DNA of 22,750 nucleotides, taken from the IMG/VR virus record IMGVR_UViG_3300027763_000248, positions 1-22,750 of that record, one strand, 5' to 3'. Position numbers and translations under genes: made by a program. The notes below the pieces were generated by a model. The model had not been told where the DNA came from and searched no databases. It worked only from the letters and a program-made list of their open reading frames with translations. Below are positions 11,893-18,723 of this stretch, piece by piece. The DNA comes from a virus. Positions within the stretch are counted from its first letter, which is position 1. Every line of letters begins with the position of its first letter.

Positions 11893-12082
11893 GTTCCATT
11901 AGCGAGCCGTTTTCGTCATAGACCTCAAACTCGTCAGACATTACTGCTGTTTCTAAGTCAATGTCCCAGCCCGTATTCTCTGCGTCATCTTGCGAAAGCT
12001 TAACGGCTTGCTCTGGACTATCAGCCGTTACTTTGGTCTTATACCAAACTGTCGCTTTCTGCCAAACTGTAAAGTCGTCCAT
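11867..12082 (-). CDS. Hypothetical 71-aa acidic protein
   Basis: It begins MDDFTVWQKATVWYKTKVTA and continues DSPEQAVKLSQDDAEN, a strand then AEQA-helix pattern typical of small phage proteins. Its ATG overlaps the TAA of the preceding gene (TAATG), pointing to coupled translation in a three-gene run with 12082-12390 and 12390-12737. Its 3' end holds the promoter for the next unit. Function unknown. Confidence 0.8.
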   Translation of the reverse strand: MDDFTVWQKATVWYKTKVTADSPEQAVKLSQDDAENTGWDIDLETAVMSDEFEVYDENGSLMELDNTDGLV

Positions 12083-12390
12083 TACTCGCCCACCTCAAAC
12101 TCAACCGAGTAAGTGTCAGGGATTACATCAAGCAAGCCCGTTGAGAACATACTTTCTAGGCTGTCATACCCGTCAAGGTTCTCGTCAAGCCACTCCTCAA
12201 AGTCCTCGGTGTATTTGGTGTCGCTGACTAACCAGAACCCGTCATACTGCGTGGACATTTCTAACCATTGAGGCTTGCCTTGCCAGAGAAACCAAACTCT
12301 CCGTTCGGTTCTGTCGCCCTCAACCTTAGTCATCTTGACATCTGGTATCCAGCCCGTTTCGTTTTCGTCTGCGTAGAAGTTGTGTTCCAT
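12082..12390 (-). CDS. Hypothetical 102-aa acidic protein
   Basis: The protein (MEHNFYADENETGWIPDVKM) is rich in Trp and acidic residues (RRVWFLWQGKPQWLEMS, then EDFEEWLDENLDG). It sits in the middle of the three-gene run, sharing TAATG overlaps at both ends. No family is recognised. Confidence 0.8.
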   Translation of the reverse strand: MEHNFYADENETGWIPDVKMTKVEGDRTERRVWFLWQGKPQWLEMSTQYDGFWLVSDTKYTEDFEEWLDENLDGYDSLESMFSTGLLDVIPDTYSVEFEVGE

Positions 12391-12737
12391 TAGTTAACCT
12401 CGTCCTCGTCAATGAAAATGATTTCTAGGCGAGCAACACGCTTGCCCCAGTTGTCGTCCTCTACATAGTGAGCATAGACGGGATAGAACCCGTCCCCGTA
12501 ACCAGTTCTGGCTACAATACCAGCACCCTCGCCACCAGTTCTAATAAACCCAAGTTGCCCTGCCCCCTCGTCCGTGAGAGTTGTAGCACAAGCACCAGCC
12601 CAAGAATAGTGTCCCACGCCAGCCTCACCCATTTTGTTATCCACGAAATCGGAAACATAACTAGGGTCGGTGATTAGGATTGTTCCACTATCAACGGCAC
12701 AATAACCAATGCGTTCTGTGTATGTCTTTGTAATCAT
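12390..12737 (-). CDS. DUF4241-like conserved protein, 115 aa
   Basis: The motifs AVDSGTILITDPSYVSDF near the N-terminus and GEGAGIVARTGYGDGFYPVY, followed by RVARLEIIFIDE, are like the DUF4241 group and related phage proteins: a DSG/DP turn, a GDG-Y-P strand and a terminal strand. Role unknown. ATG 12737 follows AGAAAAGGACAAA. First gene of the run 12737 to 11867, read from the box-less promoter at 12774-12803. Confidence 0.75.
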   Translation of the reverse strand: MITKTYTERIGYCAVDSGTILITDPSYVSDFVDNKMGEAGVGHYSWAGACATTLTDEGAGQLGFIRTGGEGAGIVARTGYGDGFYPVYAHYVEDDNWGKRVARLEIIFIDEDEVN

Positions 12738-12765
12738 TTTGTCCTTTTCTGTTAGTTGTTTGTTG

Positions 12766-13056
12766 CTACTTTGATACTACCATAGTGTCAAGATAGTTGT
12801 CAAGTATTCCCTCTGGCGTGTCTGGAAAAGTCCCGCCCATATTAAACGCTGTGAGGATTAGGATTTCAGGCAGGCTGATACCCAGAGCAATAGATAGTGC
12901 TTCAAGGATTTCTGACGAAGCTTCTTTTCTACCTCGTTCTATTTCAGATAGGTAGCCAAGTGCTACTCCTGCTTGCCCAGAAATGTCCCTAAGCGTTCTG
13001 TGTTTCTCTAAGCGTAACTCTTTTAGCGTGTCGCCCAATGCTGTTCTTAGTTTCAT
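12766..13056 (-). CDS. ClgR-like XRE-family transcriptional regulator
   Basis: This 96-aa protein has GDTLKELRLEKHRTLRDISG followed by GVALGYLSEIERGRKEASSE and ILEALSIALGI. The LGYLSE-ERGRKEASSE recognition-helix segment closely matches actinobacterial ClgR, which activates clp protease and stress genes in the host; the match is from memory. Phage ClgR homologues could redirect host proteolysis or phage promoters. Its ATG overlaps the stop of 13053-13508 (ATGA), so the two are coupled. The TTGACA of the next promoter lies in its 3' end. Confidence 0.88.
   Translation of the reverse strand: MKLRTALGDTLKELRLEKHRTLRDISGQAGVALGYLSEIERGRKEASSEILEALSIALGISLPEILILTAFNMGGTFPDTPEGILDNYLDTMVVSK
12774..12803 (-). 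promoter_or_regulatory. Box-less promoter for the three-gene run 12737-11867
   Basis: TTGACA (12798-12803), 18 bp, TAGTAT (12774-12779), within the last codons of the ClgR-like gene. A second TTGACA lies within the spacer. Confidence 0.75.
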
Positions 13057-13508
13057 ACCATAAAGCCTTTCTCTTTACCTAACTCTATCGCTTTTGCTAT
13101 GGCTGTGTCCAACTCAAAGAACACATCACCATACTCCCACATCTCGTCTTGGTCGTGGAAAATCTCAAACCAAGGATTATTCAGGCTCTCTAACCTGTTC
13201 GTGTCCAGAAGTTTCTCTAAGTCTTTGTCTGTCTTGACACCAAGTTCAAAGAAGTCGCTGGTGTATTTGACTACTTCGTAATACTCGTGGTTCTCGTCTG
13301 TGTAGAGGTGGTATCTCATTTCACCATTACGCATTACATAGAAGTTGGTTTCAGTTGGTTTAGCCCAGATTTGTTCTATGCCAGCCTCATACACATAAAA
13401 CTCTGGTGCTTGCTGTTCAGCACAGCGACACTCCAACTCAAAAGCACCCTCGCCTGTATCTGACATAGCAAAGCCACACATCTCGCATACTTGTTTTTCA
13501 TTGTCCAT
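13053..13508 (-). CDS. Hypothetical 151-aa protein with N-terminal Cys cluster, leaderless
   Basis: The first 30 residues (MDNEKQVCEMCGFAMSDTGE, then ECRC) hold four Cys in a likely zinc-ribbon arrangement. The rest is acidic and aromatic (YHLYTDENHEYYEVVKYTSD) with a helical end. ATG 13508 lies seven bases after the -10 TAGGCT, so it is probably leaderless. It is co-transcribed and coupled with the ClgR-like gene, so it may be a partner or regulator of it. No family is recognised. Confidence 0.8.
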   Translation of the reverse strand: MDNEKQVCEMCGFAMSDTGEGAFELECRCAEQQAPEFYVYEAGIEQIWAKPTETNFYVMRNGEMRYHLYTDENHEYYEVVKYTSDFFELGVKTDKDLEKLLDTNRLESLNNPWFEIFHDQDEMWEYGDVFFELDTAIAKAIELGKEKGFMV

Positions 13509-13515
13509 AGGGGAC

Positions 13516-13611
13516 AGCCTAGCATACGCCTATGACATTTCGCAACTCATTTCAGAACTTTTCATTACTAATCCAAAGTGTCCTTCACCTTCGCTGTGAA
13601 AAAATGAATAC
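13516..13611 (-). promoter_or_regulatory. 16-mer box with an unusually distant promoter
   Basis: The box is at 13596-13611, but the best promoter (TTGCGA 13540-13545, 18 bp, TAGGCT 13516-13521) is 74 bases from it, against 48-50 elsewhere. A CTAATCCAAAGTG motif sits between them. Confidence 0.65.
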
Positions 13612-13880
13612 AAGTCCAGAGGGTAAAAGAAAAGACAGAGTGCTACTTAGTTCGCTGGTGTTTTCGCAGTATTGCTCTGGTGGCGTTAACTCCACCCCTG
13701 CTACTTCCACTTGGGAACTGTATTTCGCATTTTGCTCTGTCTTTTAATTTGGTCTGCTTCTCATTAAGCTAATTAGATTATGTCCTTGACGGACAAGTGC
13801 TTCTATCTCCACAGACCTAGTTTAGCGAGTATCCACTCGGTTTCCTTGACATTGAGAGTTCGTCATTACACTAACCCAAC

Positions 13881-13965
13881 GCACCAACTATGGTTCTGCG
13901 AGTGCCGTTATGGACATTAAGGTATGAGCATTATCTCCTACCCTCGCACCAACTATGGTTCAGCG
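13881..13965. repeat. Two direct copies of GCACCAACTATGGTTC
   Basis: Copies at 13881-13896 and 13946-13961 are identical over 16 bases, 65 bases apart, and extend as GCACCAACTATGGTTC(T/A)GCG. Each contains ACCA-ACTA-TGGT, an imperfect dyad that could be an operator. Confidence 0.8.
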
Positions 13966-14008
13966 TTTGTCAAGCAAGTCTTTATTGAGTTATCAAGTTC
14001 TATCCGTC

Positions 14009-14037
14009 ATACTATCACAGATAAGCGAGCCTGTCAA
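14009..14037 (-). promoter_or_regulatory. Box-less promoter in the non-coding region
   Basis: TTGACA, 17 bp, TAGTAT on the minus strand. No ORF follows closely. Confidence 0.7.
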
Positions 14038-14164
14038 ATCCGTTTCCGTCTGGCGTGTCGGTCTGCTAAATCGGATAGCGAGCCAACCCAATAAGCGAGC
14101 CTGTGTATCCGTCTGCTAATCCAAAGAAGCTTTTTAGAGCAAGCCGTCCAAGTCCAACTTCTCA

Positions 14165-15028
14165 TTAGTTATCCAATGTTGGATAGATACGCTTGCCGTC
14201 CGTATCAACTACATACGAGTTTAGAGTTCCCTCAACGAACTCCATAAGTTCGTCAGGGTCGTTGCCGTTCTCTTGGATAAGTGCGTATGCGTTCTCGGCT
14301 GTGTTGGTTCTGACTTTGTAAGTCTTGGTAACAACAACTAGGAACTCGCCGTCCTCTCTCGGACAATCGGAATACCAATCATCTTGGTCGTCGTCCCTAG
14401 CACAGACACAGCCGTCCTCGTCGTCCTTAGCAACATAGTCAGCGTGGCTCTGTGGTATGTCCCACTCTTTATCAAGATACAACGAGCCGTCCCTTGCTGA
14501 GTATTCAGCACCCCAACCCTGTTCTTCCTCGCAACCCATAGTGAAAGTCAAGGTCGGGTGTTGTTCTGCCATAGCACGAAAGACAGGTTCGGGGATAGAC
14601 CAAGCCGTAGAGAAAGTATAGACAGCTTCATTTTCGTCTTGCGTTAAATCAACATCTCTGGCGTTCCACTTAGTTCCCCAGTTCTCTAAGTTCCAGCCAT
14701 ACCAGCCATTAGAGCCGTCTATGTTGTTATCTGACTTCTCGCCAGTAAAGCCCACGCCCTCAACGAAACCAGTAGTTCCAAAGTATTCAGACCAGATTTC
14801 CTCTGGTGGTGCTACGAAGTTCCAAAATGATAAGTCGCACTCTGGCGATAACTCAACCTCAATCTTTCGGTCTTTGTCCTCAACGGAAGTATTAGTTCCG
14901 TCCTCGTTCCTAATCCATTGTTCAGATAGCCAGCGTGTTTCATTTTGCTTTCTAGCCTTATCAACGAACTCTTGTAGTTCGTGTTGGTTACCCTCAACAC
15001 TCAATCTGTTATAGACCCAGTTTGGCAT
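14165..15028 (-). CDS. YubB/DUF1281-like protein, 287 aa
   Basis: The start MPNWVYNRLSVEGNQHELQE and the central WYGWNLENWGTKWNARDVDL followed by TAWSIPEPVFRAMAEQHP are hallmarks of the DUF1281/YubB ferredoxin-like domain found on conjugative plasmids and phages; its role is not established. The C-terminal third (from about residue 205) is acidic with CVCARDDDQDD and then a beta-rich segment. ATG 15028 follows AGAAAAGGACAATACAA. The promoter at 15061-15089 has no 16-mer. Confidence 0.85.
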   Translation of the reverse strand: MPNWVYNRLSVEGNQHELQEFVDKARKQNETRWLSEQWIRNEDGTNTSVEDKDRKIEVELSPECDLSFWNFVAPPEEIWSEYFGTTGFVEGVGFTGEKSDNNIDGSNGWYGWNLENWGTKWNARDVDLTQDENEAVYTFSTAWSIPEPVFRAMAEQHPTLTFTMGCEEEQGWGAEYSARDGSLYLDKEWDIPQSHADYVAKDDEDGCVCARDDDQDDWYSDCPREDGEFLVVVTKTYKVRTNTAENAYALIQENGNDPDELMEFVEGTLNSYVVDTDGKRIYPTLDN

Positions 15029-15060
15029 TTGTATTGTCCTTTTCTCTTTGTGTTAGTTTC

Positions 15061-15089
15061 ACCTTACAGCAAGTTTGATTATTTGTCAA
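15061..15089 (-). promoter_or_regulatory. Box-less promoter whose -35 contains a stop codon
   Basis: TTGACA (15084-15089), 17 bp, TAAGGT (15061-15066). The TGA inside TTGACA is the stop codon of the gene at 15086-15427. Confidence 0.85.
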
Positions 15090-15427
15090 GGCAGAAACGC
15101 CTCGTATGCTGGCAAACTTTCTAGGTGTGGTTTCATAATGTGTAGCAACATAGGCAGGTGTGCGAACTCCACTTCAAAGTGTGTGCGAGTTGTCCAATGG
15201 TCAGATACATAGAAGTCCCACGCTTTGAGTGTGGCGTCGTCTATCTCGCAGAGTTCTATTGGATTGTCGTAGTTGTTAAGACAATGTATGTATTCGCCCT
15301 TATTGTCTTTGTCCTCTTCCCAATCAAGTTCGTAGGCGATAACGAGCAACCTACTTCTCTCTTTGTCGTAGTAGAGGTTGATGTCGTATTCGTTCGTGTA
15401 TGGAAACGCTTCTGTATCTATTATCAT
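15086..15427 (-). CDS. Hypothetical 113-aa protein, leaderless
   Basis: The protein begins MIIDTEAFPYTNEYDINLYY and is beta-rich and acidic, with a helical end (LPMLLHIMKPHLESLPAYEA). ATG 15427 lies six bases after TAAAGT (15434-15439), so the mRNA should be leaderless. Its promoter carries the 16-mer at an atypical 44-base distance, and that 16-mer also lies upstream of a divergent plus-strand promoter. No family is recognised. Confidence 0.8.
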   Translation of the reverse strand: MIIDTEAFPYTNEYDINLYYDKERSRLLVIAYELDWEEDKDNKGEYIHCLNNYDNPIELCEIDDATLKAWDFYVSDHWTTRTHFEVEFAHLPMLLHIMKPHLESLPAYEAFLP

Positions 15428-15433
15428 ACCCTC

Positions 15434-15499
15434 ACTTTACACTAAGACTAATCAAAAGTCAAACTCATCTACGAGTGTGTTTAGTGAAAAAATGAATAC
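15434..15499 (-). promoter_or_regulatory. 16-mer box plus promoter, divergent site
   Basis: The box is at 15484-15499, then TTGACT, 17 bp and TAAAGT at 15434-15439. The distance is 44 bases, out of phase with most units. Confidence 0.75.
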
Positions 15500-15524
15500 A
15501 ACAGAGAAAGTAAAAATCTTCGGC

Positions 15525-15554
15525 TTGACAACTTTGTATTAGTTAGTGTAAAGT
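15525..15554 (+). promoter_or_regulatory. Divergent plus-strand promoter
   Basis: TTGACA (15525-15530), 18 bp, TAAAGT (15549-15554) point rightward, 49 bases beyond the shared 16-mer. No plus-strand gene follows; a symmetrical hairpin at 15617-15655 could end a transcript of about 100 nt. Confidence 0.6.
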
Positions 15555-15559
15555 TCGCA

Positions 15560-15660
15560 CACTCATCAGCATCTACTGGAACTCATCTACATTTGAAGCT
15601 CGCCAGATAGACGAAACCCCCTGATAGGAAATGGGAATAAACTATCAGAGGGTTTCTAAT
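15560..15660 (+). ncRNA. Possible short divergent RNA
   Basis: From the promoter at 15525-15554 a transcript would begin near 15561 and meet the GAAACCCCCTGATAG/CTATCAGAGGGTTTC hairpin at 15617-15655. No start codon with a ribosome-binding site lies between. The RNA is inferred from promoter and hairpin only. Confidence 0.3.
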
Positions 15661-15725
15661 CCGTCAGGGAGAACCTGCTGTGAAAGGGGACAACAAAAAC
15701 AGCGTTGCTCAATCCCTGACGGACT
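15613..15725 (-). terminator. Two hairpins after the VWA gene
   Basis: On the minus strand TCCGTCAGGGA/TCCCTGACGGA with an inner GCTGT/ACAGC comes first, then GAAACCCTCTGATAG/CTATCAGGGGGTTTC. The inner loop of the first has CCCCTTTC. T-runs are weak, so termination may be bidirectional for converging transcripts. Confidence 0.7.
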
Positions 15726-15739
15726 TCTTGTGGAACTAG

Positions 15740-17602
15740 TTAGGCATTACGCTTGCCGACCTGTTCCAATGCTTTCGCACACGCCGAACCAATCAGCGTT
15801 GCTATGTCCTTGCCAGCAGTTCCGTCAATCAAAACTGCTTCGGAGTTCTCGGCAACAATGTCGTAAGCACCATTACTCCCAATCTTGTCAGGTGAAATCC
15901 ACATCACAGCCACGCCGTTACGCTGGCACTCTTTCATAACTTCTTTTGCTCTCTTGCTTTCGCCACCTGTGTAATGTCCGTCAGAAACGATTACGAGCAA
16001 TCTCGCACCACGCCCATAAAGTAAATCAAGCGAGCCATTTAGAGCAGACCAGCCCTCACCAAACTTTTCAGTTCCGTCTGGTGCTGTATAGACCTTGACC
16101 TCTGGAAGTCGCTGACCGACTTTGAGAGTTGGGAATACGCCAGAGCCATAATAGACCATAGCAGTTTTCGCCTGAACCCTGCGACCTGCTTCAGCGAGAA
16201 CCCACGCTGTCGTTGCGAGAGGGTTCATAGCGTTCCCCATAGAGCCAGATACATCTACCATTACACCAACAGACAGAGTTGGCTCGTCTGTGTATTTGCG
16301 TGTCTTGTGTTCCCACGCTTCAACTTGGGTCTTGATACCCTTGCTCTCTAACGCTTTGCCCTGAACCAAAGTTCTAGTGCGAAGTCTGCCAGCAGGAACT
16401 ACACCTGTCTTGGTAACGACATCTCTCTCACGATACTTTGCTCGTTCCAACATCTGTGATACACGAACGCTTGCTATGCGTTCCTCGCTGGTAGGCTGAC
16501 GAGTTTCAATCAGCGTAGAGGAACTACCTGTTTCGCCACCACCAGACGAACGAGAGAAAATCTTATTAGCAATCTCTTTGTCCTTGTTCTGCTGTTCTGA
16601 CTTCTTACTCTTTTCTGAAGCCTGTTCCTTACTTTCCTCTTGGTCTTGCTGGTCAGCCAAATCGTCATTAGTAGCCAGAGCAGTATCGTCAGCAGAGTTC
16701 TCAACAGCTTCAATCAGGTCAGAGATAATCTTGCCAATCATCTCTTTCATCTCGTCAGACATTTCAGAGCCAGCACCAGAACCCTCGCCCTCGCCCTCGC
16801 CCTCGCCCTGCTCTGGCTCTTGACCCTGCTCTACTGCTTTGTCCTTGACAAGTTGTGTCCAGAGTTTAGCAAGTTCCACTCCACGAACGAAGTGTGCTGG
16901 GTTGTGGTGAGATAGAGTTTGGAACTCTGTCCAAATCTCACGAAGTTTGTCTAGCAAGTCGTAGCCAAGAACTTCTGAAACCTTGTCCTCAATCAGATAG
17001 ACATCATCAGGTTCTAATACGCCACCTGTAACTCTCGCAAGTGCCAGCCCTGCTAGTTGGCTCGCAACTGCGACAGCAGACATCTCACCAATCTTTTCGT
17101 TGATGTCGCCAAGTGAAAGTTTGAGAGCAGACGAACGCAAGAACAATCTGTTCTTAGGCATAAGGCTCGCACCCAACGCTTCAATGCGACTTTCCTCTAA
17201 CAGATAGAAGTTGTCGTATTCACGCTTAGTTAGTTCCTTAGCCTTAAACAGTTCGTCAAAGCGTGAGTGTTCCCAACCAGAGTATCTAGCGTGTAGTGCT
17301 TCGTGATAGATAACACCAATGGCTTCTGGAAACTCGTATTGGTTTTTTCTTAGCTTCAAATCGCCAACCATTTCAGGCGTGGTAACTTCACCAAAAGCGT
17401 TAGGTAGGCTTACCTCAATCTCTGCTGTGTCAGGAATAAAGCAAGCAATCGCTTCACCCATACCTGCGTCTTTGCCACCATACACAACGAGGTCAGAACG
17501 CCCTGCCCACTCGTTAGCGATTTGTCCAATAGTCGCACAAGTTGATAGCCACGCTTTCGGAGTTTCACTAGTGCGTGTTGCTAGTCTTGATAAATGTCCC
17601 AT
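15740..17602 (-). CDS. Metallopeptidase-like/VWA-domain protein, 620 aa
   Basis: The N-terminal domain has HEALH (about 100-104) and a downstream LLEESRIEA (about 134-142), the ligand pattern of a gluzincin-type zinc peptidase. A low-complexity Glu/Gly, Gln and Lys linker spans roughly 265-360. The C-terminal domain is von Willebrand factor A: DVSGSMG at about 450-456 gives the MIDAS Asp-x-Ser-x-Ser, with IVSDGHYTGG near 539 supplying the later Asp. Such proteins pair with MoxR AAA+ ATPases as metal-dependent adaptors or chaperone partners, and the ATPase gene is immediately upstream. ATG 17602 follows AAAGGAAAACAA. It is the largest gene in the window. Confidence 0.9.
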   Translation of the reverse strand: MGHLSRLATRTSETPKAWLSTCATIGQIANEWAGRSDLVVYGGKDAGMGEAIACFIPDTAEIEVSLPNAFGEVTTPEMVGDLKLRKNQYEFPEAIGVIYHEALHARYSGWEHSRFDELFKAKELTKREYDNFYLLEESRIEALGASLMPKNRLFLRSSALKLSLGDINEKIGEMSAVAVASQLAGLALARVTGGVLEPDDVYLIEDKVSEVLGYDLLDKLREIWTEFQTLSHHNPAHFVRGVELAKLWTQLVKDKAVEQGQEPEQGEGEGEGEGSGAGSEMSDEMKEMIGKIISDLIEAVENSADDTALATNDDLADQQDQEESKEQASEKSKKSEQQNKDKEIANKIFSRSSGGGETGSSSTLIETRQPTSEERIASVRVSQMLERAKYRERDVVTKTGVVPAGRLRTRTLVQGKALESKGIKTQVEAWEHKTRKYTDEPTLSVGVMVDVSGSMGNAMNPLATTAWVLAEAGRRVQAKTAMVYYGSGVFPTLKVGQRLPEVKVYTAPDGTEKFGEGWSALNGSLDLLYGRGARLLVIVSDGHYTGGESKRAKEVMKECQRNGVAVMWISPDKIGSNGAYDIVAENSEAVLIDGTAGKDIATLIGSACAKALEQVGKRNA

Positions 17603-17637
17603 TTGTTTTCCTTTGTTTGTTGTTTCGTTCTACTGCG

Positions 17638-17666
17638 AGTTTAGCAGTTTTGGTTGGGAGTGTCAA
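17638..17666 (-). promoter_or_regulatory. Box-less promoter for the VWA gene
   Basis: TTGACA (17661-17666), 17 bp, TAAACT (17638-17643). The -35 lies inside a 12 bp inverted-repeat arm (17656-17667 with 17684-17695). Confidence 0.8.
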
Positions 17667-17720
17667 GTCCATTTCGCAACTTTCTTGACACTCCCTTTTA
17701 GCAGGAACGGAACTGCTAAA
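17640..17720. repeat. Nested inverted repeats over the VWA promoter
   Basis: An inner pair GGGAGTGTCAAG (17656-17667)/CTTGACACTCCC (17684-17695) is perfect over 12 bases, and an outer pair TTTAGCAGTT (17640-17649)/AACTGCTAAA (17711-17720) over 10. They cover both promoter hexamers and the end of the MoxR gene. No T-run follows, so an operator or attenuating hairpin is as likely as a terminator. Confidence 0.8.
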
Positions 17721-18723
17721 TCTTGGCTGACCTGACTTCCTCACCAAACACTCTGGTAAAGACATCAGCGACAACTGACCTGTCGTTTTCAGGCGAGCAA
17801 GCGATTAGGTTGGAAACTGCCCAAGCAGTTCCAAAGGTGCTGGCTACATCTCGGAACGCTAGGAGTTCTCGCATTTGAGGCGACCAACTGATTTCCCCTG
17901 ATTGCTGTTTCTTGGATAGGTTCTGGCTTGCTGTAACTGCTGGAACAGGAACGCCCAACTTCTTAGCCAAAGACCAATCAGTAGTCATTTCAGCCTGAAT
18001 AGAAAAGCGTGAAAGCAAAGCTTCAGATAGACGAACTCCAACAGCGTTAGGGTTGGTCGCACCAACGACATAGAAACCTGACTTGGCTTTAACAGTTCCT
18101 CGTTCTGGGTTCTGTGTGATTGTGATTTCATCTCGTCCGTCCATTAGACCATAGACAAGTGAAAGCACCTTTGGGTCAATCAGACCAATCTCGTCAATCA
18201 GCAGAACCTTACCCTGCTCAACTGCTCTAACCAAAGGTCCGTCAATCCACTCAAAGCCACCTGACGGAGTTTGGACATAGCCACCAACGAAGTCAGCGAC
18301 TTCTGTATCGCCTGTTCCAATGATAGTTTCCAACTCGTCTGGGAACGCACCCTCAACGAGTGCTGTCTTACCAGTTCCTGGACTTCCATAGAGCAGGATA
18401 AACTGACTTAGAGTTCTGGCTTTACGCAGAACCTCAATGTCAGAGTGAGTTCCCCAAGTGCGAGAATAGTAATCCTGACCATTTGGTCGTGGGTATTTAG
18501 TTTCACCAACTAGGCTATCTACACTCACAGGTGGTTTCTCTTTCGGGGTTGATTTGTTGTCGCCTTTTGCTCGCAAAGTTGCCCTTGCTTCTGCTGGCAT
18601 TAATGATACTAGACCAGCAGGAACTCCACTTGGGTCTAGGTTCTGAATAGCAACTCCATAGATAAGACTTGATAGGTCTGGGTAGAGAGTGTCTATTTGT
18701 TCGGTGATAGGTGATGTAGTCAT
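17716..18723 (-). CDS. MoxR-family AAA+ ATPase
   Basis: The 335-aa protein has Walker A GSPGTGKT (113-120), Walker B LLIDEIG (174-180), a sensor-1 like GATNPN (221-226) and an Arg-finger region EALLSRF near 239, all typical of MoxR/CobS-type AAA+ ATPases. These ATP-driven machines remodel or metallate partner proteins together with VWA proteins, one of which is encoded next. The first 70 residues form an extra N-terminal region. ATG 18723 follows GGAAAATCTAAA. The start MTTSPITEQ resembles that of the upstream gene (MTTTAITEN). Confidence 0.92.
   Translation of the reverse strand: MTTSPITEQIDTLYPDLSSLIYGVAIQNLDPSGVPAGLVSLMPAEARATLRAKGDNKSTPKEKPPVSVDSLVGETKYPRPNGQDYYSRTWGTHSDIEVLRKARTLSQFILLYGSPGTGKTALVEGAFPDELETIIGTGDTEVADFVGGYVQTPSGGFEWIDGPLVRAVEQGKVLLIDEIGLIDPKVLSLVYGLMDGRDEITITQNPERGTVKAKSGFYVVGATNPNAVGVRLSEALLSRFSIQAEMTTDWSLAKKLGVPVPAVTASQNLSKKQQSGEISWSPQMRELLAFRDVASTFGTAWAVSNLIACSPENDRSVVADVFTRVFGEEVRSAKI

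Larger units (their letters stand above)
13612..14164 (-). ncRNA. Non-coding region with its own promoter, possible structured RNA
   Basis: About 550 bases have no convincing ORF on either strand. A strong minus-strand promoter (TTGACA 14032-14037, 17 bp, TAGTAT 14009-14014) would start a transcript near 14002. Downstream lie two direct copies of GCACCAACTATGGTTC (13881 and 13946, plus strand) and an inverted repeat AAAAGACAGAG/CTCTGTCTTTT at 13629-13746 that ends in TTTTCTTTT, which could close a transcript of about 375 nt. Upstream of the promoter, blocks with AAGCGAGCCTGT and CCGTCTGCTAA are duplicated. An RNA gene is inferred, not shown. Confidence 0.4.

Noticed and set aside
13612-14164. 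tRNA or CRISPR array in the non-coding region
   Set aside because: No acceptor/T-arm pattern (GGTTCRA) with matching stems, and only two direct repeats with unequal context.
7374-14720. Frequent word AGCCGT on the plus strand
   Set aside because: Mostly explained by Asp-Gly-Ser type codons (GACGGCTC) on the minus strand; not position-specific.
305-15499. Plus-strand ORFs starting MNT at the ATG inside the box (for example 3062, 3798, 9779, 13603)
   Set aside because: The ATG belongs to the conserved 16-mer read on the wrong strand. There is no ribosome-binding site and the ORFs run antisense through terminators and genes.
16510-16713. Other-frame ORFs inside the VWA and MoxR genes
   Set aside because: Shadows of long coding frames with clear domains; no own start signals.
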